From Agromyces protaetiae (GTDB lineage: Bacteria; Actinomycetota; Actinomycetes; Actinomycetales; Microbacteriaceae): a stretch of 64,000 bases of DNA. The notes below the pieces were generated by a model, which made no database searches, was not told the DNA's origin, and saw only the letters and a list, made by a program, of their open reading frames with translations. Where the stretch lies: assembly GCF_004135405.1 (NCBI RefSeq), contig NZ_CP035491.1, forward strand, positions 3,410,001 to 3,474,000, written 5' to 3'. This document shows positions 31,857 to 40,489 of this stretch, piece after piece. Made by a program: the position numbers and the translations under genes. Within the stretch, counting starts at the first letter, position 1. Each line of letters opens with the position of its first letter.

Positions 31857-32315
31857 GCTCGGAGCGCGCCACCCGCCGGTCGAGGACCGAGCGCCAGCGA
31901 GCGCCGCGAACGCCGGCCGACGCCGGCGAATCCCGGCGAATGTCGGCGGACGCCGGCCCCGCCGGTCAACGACGTCAGCCGGTCGATCCCGTCGACCGCC
32001 CGAAGAGGTTTTTCCCATCGGAATGGCGGCACTTCGGCACCGGCCGTGCTCGGAGCTTCGACGCGAGTGCCCCTCGGATGCAGATCCTTCGCTGCTCCGG
32101 CACTTCGGCACCCGCGCGCTGAACGGGAAAGCTGCCCGGAGTTTGGTCGAGGTGTGTCGGGGGTAGGTCTCGCGGGTGTGCGGTGCAGGCTGTCGCGTAG
32201 CGGACGCCGGAGGCCGCGGCGTCGGCGAATTCGCGCGGCGAGCGCGGCGCGCGGGCGGTCATGGTCGTGTCGGGCGACATCTTCGACGTGCTGATGAGCG
32301 AGCGCAGCGGGGCGA
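31857..32315. other. 459-bp intergenic stretch with no recognisable gene
   Basis: Lies between the converging mutase and PTS IIB genes. No frame encodes a membrane protein, so the IIC permease expected beside IIA-IIB is not here even as a remnant. Contains runs of GCCGGCG-type short repeats (31912-31970) and a direct repeat GCACTTCGGCACC at 32029-32041 and 32100-32112. One AT-richer stretch (TTTTTCCCATC near 32009) could follow a transcription end. Confidence 0.6.
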
Positions 32316-32600
32316 CTACCCGAGCGAGCGCTCGAGGTGCCTCGCGATCTCGTCGACATCGAAGTAGTTCGACACCTCGACGATCTCGGCGTATGTGCGG
32401 CCGAGCGCTTCGCGCACCTGACCGGCGAGCTCGCTCGAGGTCAGGATGATCTGCGCGTCGCCTGCGGCAGCGGCGATGCCCGCGAGGTCGCTCGCCGACA
32501 CGTCGGCCTTGAGCCCGAGCCGATCGAGTGCACGCTCGGCGTTGACCTTCAGGATGGCGGACGTGCCGATCCCGACCCCGCACACGGCGACGATCCGCAT
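32316..32600 (-). CDS. PTS IIB component, ascorbate/galactitol type
   Basis: 94-aa cytoplasmic phosphocarrier. MRIVAVCGVGIGTSAIL carries the phospho-Cys at position 7 in a P-loop-like turn; the rest fits the SgaB/UlaB fold. ATG 32600 overlaps the IIA stop (ATGA). It would receive phosphate from IIA and pass it to sugar bound in a IIC permease, but no IIC gene is in the cluster. Last gene of the nucleoside-salvage operon. Confidence 0.85.
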   Translation of the reverse strand: MRIVAVCGVGIGTSAILKVNAERALDRLGLKADVSASDLAGIAAAAGDAQIILTSSELAGQVREALGRTYAEIVEVSNYFDVDEIARHLERSLG

Positions 32601-33069
32601 CAGAGCGCCCCTCCCGTGCTCGCGGTCGCCGACACGCCGAGCACCGCGCGCACCTCGTCTGCCGACGAGGCATCCGCAATCCTCTGCACGGCCTGCGGGT
32701 CGTTGAACGCGTTCGCGAGCGCCGCGACCGACGCGACGTGGTCTTCGGCGTTCTCGACCGCGAGGCCGACGACGACCCGGACGGGGTCGTTGTGGGGTGC
32801 CCGAAGGCCACAGGCTTGTCGAGCGTCACGACCGCGATGCCGCCCGCGCGCACGTCGGACCCGGGGCGCGCGTGCGCGAGCGCGAGCCCGGGGGCGATCA
32901 CGACGTACGCGCCGAACTCCTCGATGACGGCGATCATGCGGTCGGCGTACTCGGGCTTCGTCGCGCCCGACCGGCTCAGCGCGCGACCGGCCTCGTGCAC
33001 CGCGGCACGCCAGTCGGCCGCGTGCGCGCCGAGCACGACGGCGGAGTCGGGAAGCGTCGGAAGGGGCAT
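32600..33069 (-). CDS. PTS IIA component, mannitol/fructose/ascorbate type, frameshifted
   Basis: Phosphocarrier of about 156 aa after correction. The first frame gives MPLPTLPDSAVVLGAHAADW to VVTLDKPVAFGHP, with the active-site His in GLALAHARPG (residue 66). The second frame continues HNDPVRVVVGLAVENAEDHV and ends STGGAL overlapping IIB. A single base missing from the GGGG run 32794-32797 (C run on the coding strand) explains the shift. Length and motifs are otherwise normal, so the protein is probably functional. ATG 33069 chosen by homology; no clear ribosome binding site. Confidence 0.82.
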
Positions 33070-33147
33070 CGGGGTCCGTTCTGGGGTGCGGGCGGTGCGG
33101 TGAACCGGTCGGTGGCGTGCGTCGACGCTCACGCGTCGGGCGACGAC

Positions 33148-34269
33148 TCAGGCCCGGTCGAAGCCGTCCTCGATCTGCTCGGCGAGCTCCTCGCGGTCGT
33201 CGAGCGGCAGGAAGGCCGCCGAGGCCGCGTTGAGCTGGAAGGTCAGGAGGTCTTCAAGGTCGTACCCGAACGCATCGGAGAGGAGCGCGAGCTCGCGAGT
33301 GAGGCTCGTCGCCGACTGCAGGCGGTTGTCGACGTTGACCGTGACGCGGAAGCCGAGCTGGTACAGCAGGTCGAACGGGTGGTCGACGAGTTCGTCGCCC
33401 CACGCCTCGATCGCGCCGGTCTGGAGGTTCGACGACGGGCTCAGCTCGAGGGCGATCTCGCGATCGCGCACCCACTGGGCGACCTGTCCGAGCGAGACGT
33501 AGGTGTTCTCGTCGTCTTGGCGCTCGATCGCGAGATCTTCGGCGAGGCGCACGCCATGGCCCAGGCGGAGCGCCCGTCCGTCGACGATCGCTCCCTTGAT
33601 CGACTCGATGCCGTCGGCCTCGCCCGCGTGCACGGTGACCGGCAGGAACTTGCTCGCGAGGAAGTCGAAGGCGGTGCGGTGCTTGCTCGCCGGGAAGCCC
33701 GCCTCGGCGCCCGCGATGTCGAACCCGACCACGCCCCGGTCGCGATGGCGCACCGCGAGCTCGGCGATCTCGAGACCGCGGTCGGCGTGTCGCATGGCCG
33801 TGATGAGCTGCCCGGTGCGAATGCGCCCGCCCAGGTGCCGCACGTCGTCGGCGCCCTGCTCGAGCCCTTCTTGCACGGCCTCGACGGCTTCGTCGAGCGA
33901 AAGGCCCGCCGTCAGGTGCTGCTCGGGCGCCCACCGGATCTCGCCGTACACGACGCCGTCGGCGCCGAGATCTTGCACGAACTCGCGTGCGACGCGCGTG
34001 AGTCCCTCGCGGGTCTGCATGACGGCCGTGGTGAGGTCGAACGTCTTCAGGTACTCGACGAGCGAGCCGGAGTTGGACTGGGTCTCGAACCAGTCGCCGA
34101 GCGCCTCGGCGTCGGACGACGGCACGGCGAGGCCGAGAGCGTCACCCAGTTCGATGATCGTCTGCGGGCGCAGGCCCCCGTCGAGGTGGTCGTGCAGCGA
34201 CACCTTGGGCAACGCCCGGATGTCGGTGCCGTCGCCCTCGAGCCGGTACTCCGTCGAATTCGTCTCCAC
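33148..34269 (-). CDS. add: Adenosine deaminase
   Basis: 373-aa zinc hydrolase converting adenosine and deoxyadenosine to inosines. VSLHDHLDGGLRPQ near 23 (metal His pair), VHAGEADGIESIK with the catalytic Glu near 210, RLGHGVRL near 233 and LSPSSNLQTGAI near 273; the metal Asp lies in VTVNVDNRLQS near 302. GTG 34269 is preceded 6 nt upstream by TAGCAT (34276-34281, minus strand), indicating its own leaderless promoter inside the operon. Its product feeds the nucleoside phosphorylase at 29250. Confidence 0.96.
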   Translation of the reverse strand: METNSTEYRLEGDGTDIRALPKVSLHDHLDGGLRPQTIIELGDALGLAVPSSDAEALGDWFETQSNSGSLVEYLKTFDLTTAVMQTREGLTRVAREFVQDLGADGVVYGEIRWAPEQHLTAGLSLDEAVEAVQEGLEQGADDVRHLGGRIRTGQLITAMRHADRGLEIAELAVRHRDRGVVGFDIAGAEAGFPASKHRTAFDFLASKFLPVTVHAGEADGIESIKGAIVDGRALRLGHGVRLAEDLAIERQDDENTYVSLGQVAQWVRDREIALELSPSSNLQTGAIEAWGDELVDHPFDLLYQLGFRVTVNVDNRLQSATSLTRELALLSDAFGYDLEDLLTFQLNAASAAFLPLDDREELAEQIEDGFDRA

Positions 34270-34275
34270 GTCTCG

Positions 34276-34281
34276 ATGCTA
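34276..34281 (-). promoter_or_regulatory. add leaderless -10 box
   Basis: TAGCAT on the minus strand, 6 nt before the add GTG, in the 72-bp gap after deoA. Confidence 0.45.
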
Positions 34282-34341
34282 CCGGCGGGCCCGGCGCGAA
34301 GTCTCGGCGAATTCCGAGCAGCGGGACGGGCGGGACATCCG

Positions 34342-35643
34342 CTACCGCCCGATCCGCTCGGCGATGAGCGGGCCGCCGTCTTCGATCGCGTCACCGGGAT
34401 CGCCGATGCGCCAGGCGCCCTCCACCGACTCGAGCGCGCGCGCGAAGCGCGCTGGGTCGTCGGCGAAGAGCGTGAAGAGCGGCTGCCCCGCCCGCACGGC
34501 GTCGCCCGGCTTCGCGTGCAGGTCGATGCCCGCGGCGTGGTGCACGGGGTCCTCCTTGCGGGCACGGCCCGCTCCGAGTCGCCACGCGGCGATGCCGAAC
34601 GGCAGGGCCTCTTGCGCCACGAGCACGCCGTCGCGGTCAGCCGTGACGACGTGCGACTCCTTCGCGACGGGGAGCGCCGCGTCGGGGTCTCCGCCCTGGG
34701 CGCGGATCGTCGCACGCCAGACATCCATCGCCCGTCCGTCGTCGAGCGCGGCCTCGACGTCCGCGTCGGGCTTGCCCGCGAGCGCGAGCATCTCGCGCGC
34801 GAGCGCGAGGGTGAGCGCACGGACATCGGACGGCCCGCCGCCCGCGAGGACCTCGACCGACTCGCGCACCTCGTTGGCGTTGCCGATCGTGAGCCCGAGG
34901 GGCACGTTCATGTTCGTGAGCAGCGCACTCGTCGCGACCCCGGCGTCTTCGCCGAGCTCGACCATCGTGCGCGCGAGCTCGCGCGACCGGTCGACGTCGG
35001 TGAGGAACGCGCCCGACCCGAACTTCACGTCGAGCACGAGCGCGCCCGTGCCCTCGGCGATCTTCTTCGACATGATCGACGACGCGATGAGCGGGATCGC
35101 CTCGACGGTGCCCGTGATGTCGCGGAGCGCGTAGAGCTTCTTGTCGGCCGGAGCGAGCCCGGCGCCGGCGGCGCAGATGACGCCGCCCTGGTCGCGCAGC
35201 TGCGCGAACATCTCTTCATTGGTGAGGTTCGCGCGCCAGCCAGGGATCGACTCGAGCTTGTCGAGCGTGCCGCCCGTGTGCCCGAGCCCGCGCCCCGAGA
35301 GCTGGGGCACCGCGACCCCGAACGCCGCGACGAGCGGCATGAGGGGGAGCGTGATCTTGTCGCCGACGCCGCCCGTCGAGTGCTTGTCGGAGGTCGGCTT
35401 GCCGAGCCCCGAGAAGTCCATCCTTTCGCCCGACGCGATCATCGCCATCGTCAGGTCGCGGATCTCGCGACGGCTCATGCCGCGCAGGAAGATCGCCATC
35501 GTCATGGCCGACATCTGCTCGTCCGCGACGTACGCGCGCGTGTACGCGTCGACGAGCCAGCCGATCTCGGGCGTCGAGAGCTCTCGCCCGTCGCGCTTGG
35601 CACGGATGAGGTCGACGGCGTCGAAGGCCTCCACTTGGCTCAT
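34342..35643 (-). CDS. deoA: Thymidine (pyrimidine-nucleoside) phosphorylase
   Basis: 433 aa; splits thymidine or uridine with phosphate to base and pentose-1-phosphate. KHSTGGVGDKITLPLMPLVA near 84 (phosphate/pyrimidine site), LSGRGLGHTGGTLDKLESIP near 111 and the C-terminal alpha/beta domain are all present. ATG 35643 overlaps the cdd stop (ATGA). Acts after CDD, which turns cytidine to uridine. Confidence 0.96.
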   Translation of the reverse strand: MSQVEAFDAVDLIRAKRDGRELSTPEIGWLVDAYTRAYVADEQMSAMTMAIFLRGMSRREIRDLTMAMIASGERMDFSGLGKPTSDKHSTGGVGDKITLPLMPLVAAFGVAVPQLSGRGLGHTGGTLDKLESIPGWRANLTNEEMFAQLRDQGGVICAAGAGLAPADKKLYALRDITGTVEAIPLIASSIMSKKIAEGTGALVLDVKFGSGAFLTDVDRSRELARTMVELGEDAGVATSALLTNMNVPLGLTIGNANEVRESVEVLAGGGPSDVRALTLALAREMLALAGKPDADVEAALDDGRAMDVWRATIRAQGGDPDAALPVAKESHVVTADRDGVLVAQEALPFGIAAWRLGAGRARKEDPVHHAAGIDLHAKPGDAVRAGQPLFTLFADDPARFARALESVEGAWRIGDPGDAIEDGGPLIAERIGR

Positions 35644-36059
35644 GCGAGTTCATCCCCTGCGTAGGCGGCGAGCTGCCGCGGACCGAACGCGTCGGGCAGC
35701 ACCTCGTCGATGGTCTTGAATCCCGAGACGGTGTCGAGCACCATACCCTCGGCCGAGTGCTCGTAGAGCAACTGCCGGCAGCGGCCGCAGGGCATGAGCG
35801 TCGCCCCGTGCCCGTCGACGCACGTGAATGCGACGAGCCGGCCGCCGCCCGACATGACGAGCGCCGACACGAGCGAGCATTCAGCGCACAGCGTCACGCC
35901 GTAGGACGCGTTCTCGATGTTGCAGCCGCTCACGATCCGGCCGTCGTCGACGATCGCCGCCGCCCCCACGGGGAACTCGCTGTACGGCGCGTACGCCTTC
36001 GCCATCGCTTCGCGCGCGATGTCGCGCAGATGCGGCCAGTCGATCGTCTGGTCGGTCAT
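35640..36059 (-). CDS. cdd: Cytidine deaminase
   Basis: Homotetrameric-type enzyme of 139 aa. SGCNIENASYGVTLCAECSL near 45-65 contains the CAE zinc/catalytic motif, and PCGRCRQLLYEHS near 92 supplies the other zinc cysteines. ATG 36059 is used because MTDQTIDWPHL begins the normal domain; longer starts extend into Pro/Arg-rich spacer. Starts 97 bp after the second permease gene and is coupled to deoA. Confidence 0.95.
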   Translation of the reverse strand: MTDQTIDWPHLRDIAREAMAKAYAPYSEFPVGAAAIVDDGRIVSGCNIENASYGVTLCAECSLVSALVMSGGGRLVAFTCVDGHGATLMPCGRCRQLLYEHSAEGMVLDTVSGFKTIDEVLPDAFGPRQLAAYAGDELA

Positions 36060-36155
36060 GGTGCCCCCTTCGAGACGGACGATTCGGATGCTTCGATGGA
36101 TGGTTCGGATGCCCCGCCCGCCCGCTCCGCGGCGCGCGCCCCGAGGCATCCGCCC

Positions 36156-37481
36156 CTATGCCTTGATGTACGGCTTGCCCGCTGCCGCCGGGCCGCGCAC
36201 CTTCCCGACGAGACCCGCCACGGCGAAGATCGTGATGACGTACGGCAGGCTCAGGAGGAACTCGCTCGGCACCGCCGAGCCGATGACGCCGAGGGTGTTC
36301 TGCAGGTTCGACGCGAAGCCGAACAGGAGCGCCGCGAGCGTCGCCTTGATGGGGTCCCATTGGCCGAAGATGACCGCCGCGAGGGCGATGAAGCCCGCGC
36401 CCGCCGTCATCTCGCGGTTGAACGCGCCGACCGACCCGAGCGTGAAGAACGCGCCGCCGAGGCCCGCGATCGCGCCGCCGAGCGACACGTTCCAGAAGCG
36501 CGTGCGCGCGACGTTGATGCCGACCGTGTCGGCGGCCTGCGGGTGCTCGCCCACCGAGCGGAGGCGGAGGCCCCACTTGGTGTGGAAGAGGCCGAAGTAG
36601 ACGAGGGCGACGGCGATATAGGCGAGATAGACGATGATCGTCTGCCGGAAGAACGTCGGGCCGATGATGGGGATGTCGGCGAGGAACGGGATCGGGAGCG
36701 GTGGGAACCGCGGCGGCGAGTTGAGCGTCGCCGCGTTCGAGGACAGCAACTGCGAGAAGAAGAAGTTCGTCAGGCCGAGGACGAGCACGTTGAGGACGAC
36801 GCCGACGATGACCTGGTCGACGAAGTACTTGATCGCGAACGCCGCGAGCACGAACGACACGAGCACGCCCGCGACGGACGCGCCGACGGTGCCCGCGATG
36901 AGGCCGATCCACGGCTGACCCGTCGAGGCCGTCACCGTCGTCGCGATGACCGCCGACGTGAACGCGCCCGCGAGCATCTGGCCCTCGATCGCGATGTTGA
37001 CGACGCCGACGCGCTCGGAGAGCACGCCGCACAGCGAACCGAAGATGAGGGGCACCGAGAGGCTCAGGGCGCCCGCGAAGAGACCCGCGATCGGGATCGT
37101 GTGGATCGACGCACCCGCAGCCGCCCACGTCAGGAATCCGATCAGGAAGACGACGGCGAACACCGCCGTGATCCAGATCGGCACCTTGCGCTTGGCGCGC
37201 ACGAGGAAGACGCTCACGAGCGTGATCGCGGCGAGGAGGATCGTCGTGATCCACCCCGTGATGATCCCGTCGAGGTGGATCTCGGGAAGCTGGAGGGCGT
37301 CGCCGGGTGCCGAGACGCGGAAGATCGCCTCCCCCGCGTTGCCGATGACGATGAAGAGCTCGATCGCGAGCAGCGTGACGACGCCGAACACGATCGGCAC
37401 CTTCCAGCTGACGACGGCGGTCTTGTCGAGCGACGCCGCGACGGGAGCGTGCGCGTTCTGGGGCTCGGTCACGGTGCTCAC
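36156..37481 (-). CDS. Nucleoside ABC transporter permease 2
   Basis: 441-aa inner-membrane permease of the BPD_transp_2 family. About ten hydrophobic segments; LSVPLIFGSLCGVLSERVGV and VNIAIEGQMLAGAFTSAVI near 150-185 are the family signature, with GLRLRSVGEHPQAADTVGIN near 310 in the ATPase-contacting loop. GTG 37481 overlaps the first permease stop (GTGA). Pairs with permease 1, the double ATPase and the BMP lipoproteins to import nucleosides. Confidence 0.93.
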   Translation of the reverse strand: MSTVTEPQNAHAPVAASLDKTAVVSWKVPIVFGVVTLLAIELFIVIGNAGEAIFRVSAPGDALQLPEIHLDGIITGWITTILLAAITLVSVFLVRAKRKVPIWITAVFAVVFLIGFLTWAAAGASIHTIPIAGLFAGALSLSVPLIFGSLCGVLSERVGVVNIAIEGQMLAGAFTSAVIATTVTASTGQPWIGLIAGTVGASVAGVLVSFVLAAFAIKYFVDQVIVGVVLNVLVLGLTNFFFSQLLSSNAATLNSPPRFPPLPIPFLADIPIIGPTFFRQTIIVYLAYIAVALVYFGLFHTKWGLRLRSVGEHPQAADTVGINVARTRFWNVSLGGAIAGLGGAFFTLGSVGAFNREMTAGAGFIALAAVIFGQWDPIKATLAALLFGFASNLQNTLGVIGSAVPSEFLLSLPYVITIFAVAGLVGKVRGPAAAGKPYIKA

Positions 37482-38808
37482 TTCGCCGCCACCTCCTTCG
37501 TGACGTTCTGCTTGGTTTTCTTGGGGGCGGATCCCGGAGCCGGGAGCCGGAAGATCGCGCGGACGAGCGGCGGCGCGGCGATGAAGAGGACGATGAGCGA
37601 CTGCACGACGAGCACGATGTCGATCGGCACGCCCTGCGCGGCCTGCATCGAGAAGCCGCCGGCCTTGAACGCGCCGAACAGGATGCCCGCCGCGAGCACG
37701 CCCCACGGTGTCGAGCGCCCGAGGAGGGCGACCGTGATGGCGTCGAAGCCGATGCCCGCGTCGATGCCGCTCGAGAAGCCCGTGCGGGCGTCGCCGAGCA
37801 CCTGACTCACGCCCGCGAGCGCGATGAGCGCGCCCGAGATGAGCATCGCGTAGACGTACATCGACTTGACGTTGATGCCCGCGACGCGTGCGGCGTTGGG
37901 GTTCTCGCCGACCGCGCGGAACTGGAAGCCGAGCGAGGAGCGCGAGAGGATCCACCACACGAGCACGACCGAGAGGATCGCGAAGACGAATCCGAGGTGG
38001 AGGTTGAACGACGGGTTCAGCCACGCGAGGATTCGCGGGAACTGCGCCGTCTCTTCGATCGCGGGCGTCCGCGGGTTGTTCGAGCCGGGCGCCTGCAGCA
38101 GGCCCGGAGTGCGGAGCATCCAGGTCACGAGATAGAACGCGACGTAGTTCAGCATGATCGTGACGATGACCTCGTGCGCCCCCGTGCGCGCCTTGAGGAA
38201 GCCCGCGATGCCGGCCCATAGCGACCCCGCGACGAGACCGGCGAGAAGGGCGACGATCAGGTGGACGCCCCACGGCAGGTCGAGCGCGAAGCCCACCCAG
38301 CCGGCCGCCGCGGCGGCCATGAGCATCTGCCCGCGACCGCCGATGTTGAACATGCCGACGCGGAACGCGAGCGCGACGCCGAGACCGGCCGCGATGAGCG
38401 GTGTCGCGAACCGCAGCGTCTCGGTGAGCGGGCGGAGCGCGGTGATGAAGTCGTCTTGGAGGTAGTTGTAGATCGCGCCGCGGAAGAACGCCGCGTAGGC
38501 GCCCGACACGGCGTCCCAGATCGCGACGAGCATGTCGCCCGGCCGAGCGAAGAACCACGCGGATGTCTCCTGCACGCGCGGATTCGTGAACGCGATCATG
38601 ATCGCGCCGACGAGGAGCGCGAGCACGACGGCGAGCACCGAGATGATGGCGTTGCCCGTCGCGATCTCGCGGAGCGCCCGACCCCAGCGCGATTCGGGCT
38701 CGGGGCCGGCGGGAGCCGGACGGGCTCGTCGGGCGGGACCTCGGTGCCCGTCTCGATCGCGACGTCGGGATCGTTCTGCGGGGTGCTCATGCCCTGCGGG
38801 GTGCTCAT
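37478..38808 (-). CDS. Nucleoside ABC transporter permease 1, frameshifted near the N-terminus
   Basis: About 443 aa after correction. The first frame gives MSTPQGMSTPQNDPDVAIET to RLPPAP, and the next frame continues EPESRWGRALREIATGNAII into the first membrane helix SVLAVVLALLVGAIMIAF. A base missing from the GGGG run 38702-38705 explains it. The membrane domain has AFRVGMFNIGGRGQMLMAAA near 150 and GFQFRAVGENPNAARVAGIN near 300. ATG 38808 overlaps the ATPase stop, and an 18-bp duplication provides a second in-frame ATG at 38790. An alternative is translation restart within the domain, but that would lose the leader. Confidence 0.86.
38773..38808 (-). repeat. 18-bp tandem duplication of the permease 1 start
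   Basis: Two consecutive 18-bp units, each beginning ATGAGCACCCCGCAG, encode MSTPQGMSTPQN. The first ATG overlaps the upstream stop; the second follows exactly one unit later. Confidence 0.8.
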
Positions 38809-40322
38809 GCCGCGGCTCCTTCGGTCGGGGCTTCGCCGGCCATCATGAGGCCGAGGGTGTCGCGAGAGGTGTCGCCGGGCACGATACCGATGACCTTGCC
38901 GCGGTACATGACCATGATCCGGTCGGCGAGGGCGGTGACCTCGTCGAGCTCGGTCGAGACGACGACGACGGGCACTCCGGCGTCGCGCGTCTCGACAATG
39001 CGCTTGTGGATGAACTCGATCGACCCGACGTCGACGCCGCGCGTCGGCTGCGCCGCGACGAGGAGCCGCAGGTCGCGGCTGAGCTCTCGCGCGAGGACGA
39101 CCTTCTGCTGGTTGCCTCCCGAGAGCCGGCCCACCTTCGTCTCGATCGAGGGCGTCCGCACGTCGAACTCGGCGACCTTCTCTTTCGCGAACGCATCGAG
39201 GGCACCCAACTGGAGGTTGCCGGCCTTCACGAACGGCTCGCCGTCGGAGCGATCGAGCATGAGGTTCTCGGCGATCGTCATCTCGGCGACCAGCCCGTCT
39301 TCTTTGCGGTCTTCAGGCACGAACCCGACGCCAGCGTTGAGGATCTTGCGGACGCTGCCGCCCGTGAGCTCGACGCCGTCGAGGGTGATCGAGCCCTGGA
39401 CGCGCTGCTGGAGTCCGACGAGCGCCTCGGTGAGCTCGGTCTGCCCGTTGCCCTGGACGCCCGCGACGGCGAGGATCTCGCCCTGACGCACCTCGAACGA
39501 GACGTCGTTGACGACGAGCTGCCCGATGGGGTCGACCACGGTGAGCCCCTTCACGACGAGCGCCGGTTCGCCGAGCTTCGCCGGCTCCTTCTGCACCGTG
39601 AGCTCGACCGCGCGGCCGACCATGAGCGAGGCGAGCTCGGCGTTCGACGCCGTCGGCGACGCCTCGCCGACGACCTTGCCGAGCCGGATGACGGTGATGC
39701 GGTCGGCGACCTCGCGCACTTCGCGCAGCTTGTGGGTGATGAAGACGATCGACGTGCCCGACTCCTTGAGCTGGCGCATGATCGCCATGAGCTCGTCGGT
39801 CTCTTTGGGCGTGAGGACGGCGGTCGGCTCGTCGAACACGAGCACCCGGGCGTCGCGGCTCAGCGCCTTGATGATCTCGACGCGCTGCTGCACGCCGACG
39901 GGGAGGTCGTCGACGAGCGCATCGGGGTCGACGTCGAACCCGAACCGGTCGCTGATCTCGCGAACCTTCGCGCGCGCCGCCGCCAGGTCGAGCCGCCCGA
40001 GGCCCTTGGTCTGCTCGTGGCCGAGCATGACGTTCTCGGCGACCGTGAAGACGGGGATGAGCATGAAGTGCTGGTGCACCATGCCGACGCCGGCACGCAT
40101 CGCGTCGCCCGGACCGGCGAAGTGCTGCACCTCGTCGTCGAGCAGGATCTCGCCCGCATCTGCCTGGTAGAGGCCGTAGAGCACGTTCATGAGCGTCGAC
40201 TTGCCCGCCCCGTTCTCACCCAGCAGACAGTGGATCTCCCCGGCCTCCACGGTGAGGTCGATGTGGTCGTTGGCGACCAGAGAACCGAACGTCTTCGTGA
40301 TACCCCGAAGCTCGAGTTTCAT
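38805..40322 (-). CDS. Nucleoside ABC transporter double ATPase
   Basis: 505 aa with two ABC domains. The first is canonical: GENGAGKST near 35, signature DLPVGVQQRVEI near 140 and Walker B VLVFDEPTAVLTP near 162. The second has a degenerate Walker A (AGVQGNGQTELTEALVG near 287), signature LSGGNQQKVVLARELS near 400 and LLVAAQPTRGVD near 425. This asymmetry is typical of the YufO/NupO class that works with BMP lipoproteins. Energises the two permeases downstream. Confidence 0.95.
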   Translation of the reverse strand: MKLELRGITKTFGSLVANDHIDLTVEAGEIHCLLGENGAGKSTLMNVLYGLYQADAGEILLDDEVQHFAGPGDAMRAGVGMVHQHFMLIPVFTVAENVMLGHEQTKGLGRLDLAAARAKVREISDRFGFDVDPDALVDDLPVGVQQRVEIIKALSRDARVLVFDEPTAVLTPKETDELMAIMRQLKESGTSIVFITHKLREVREVADRITVIRLGKVVGEASPTASNAELASLMVGRAVELTVQKEPAKLGEPALVVKGLTVVDPIGQLVVNDVSFEVRQGEILAVAGVQGNGQTELTEALVGLQQRVQGSITLDGVELTGGSVRKILNAGVGFVPEDRKEDGLVAEMTIAENLMLDRSDGEPFVKAGNLQLGALDAFAKEKVAEFDVRTPSIETKVGRLSGGNQQKVVLARELSRDLRLLVAAQPTRGVDVGSIEFIHKRIVETRDAGVPVVVVSTELDEVTALADRIMVMYRGKVIGIVPGDTSRDTLGLMMAGEAPTEGAAA

Positions 40323-40489
40323 GTGACCGATCCTAGTGACGGGCCTGCGAATGCAGCAGATGCTGCGCGAATGTCGGAGGCCGATTTCGACGAGTGCTCA
40401 GATGTTGCGGATGTCTCCTCCGCACGCCGCGGGAACGACGACGGGGAGGTCGGCGCGAGCCGGCCTCCCCGTCGTGCGATCTTCGGGTG

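Noticed and set aside
31857-32315. Decayed PTS IIC gene next to IIB
   Set aside because: No frame shows hydrophobic segments or permease motifs; the stretch is short and rich in GCCGGCG-type repeats.
36156-38558. An 800-residue fused permease
   Set aside because: The N-terminal 358 codons are an out-of-frame reading of the upstream permease gene; the real second permease starts at GTG 37481, where it overlaps the first permease stop.
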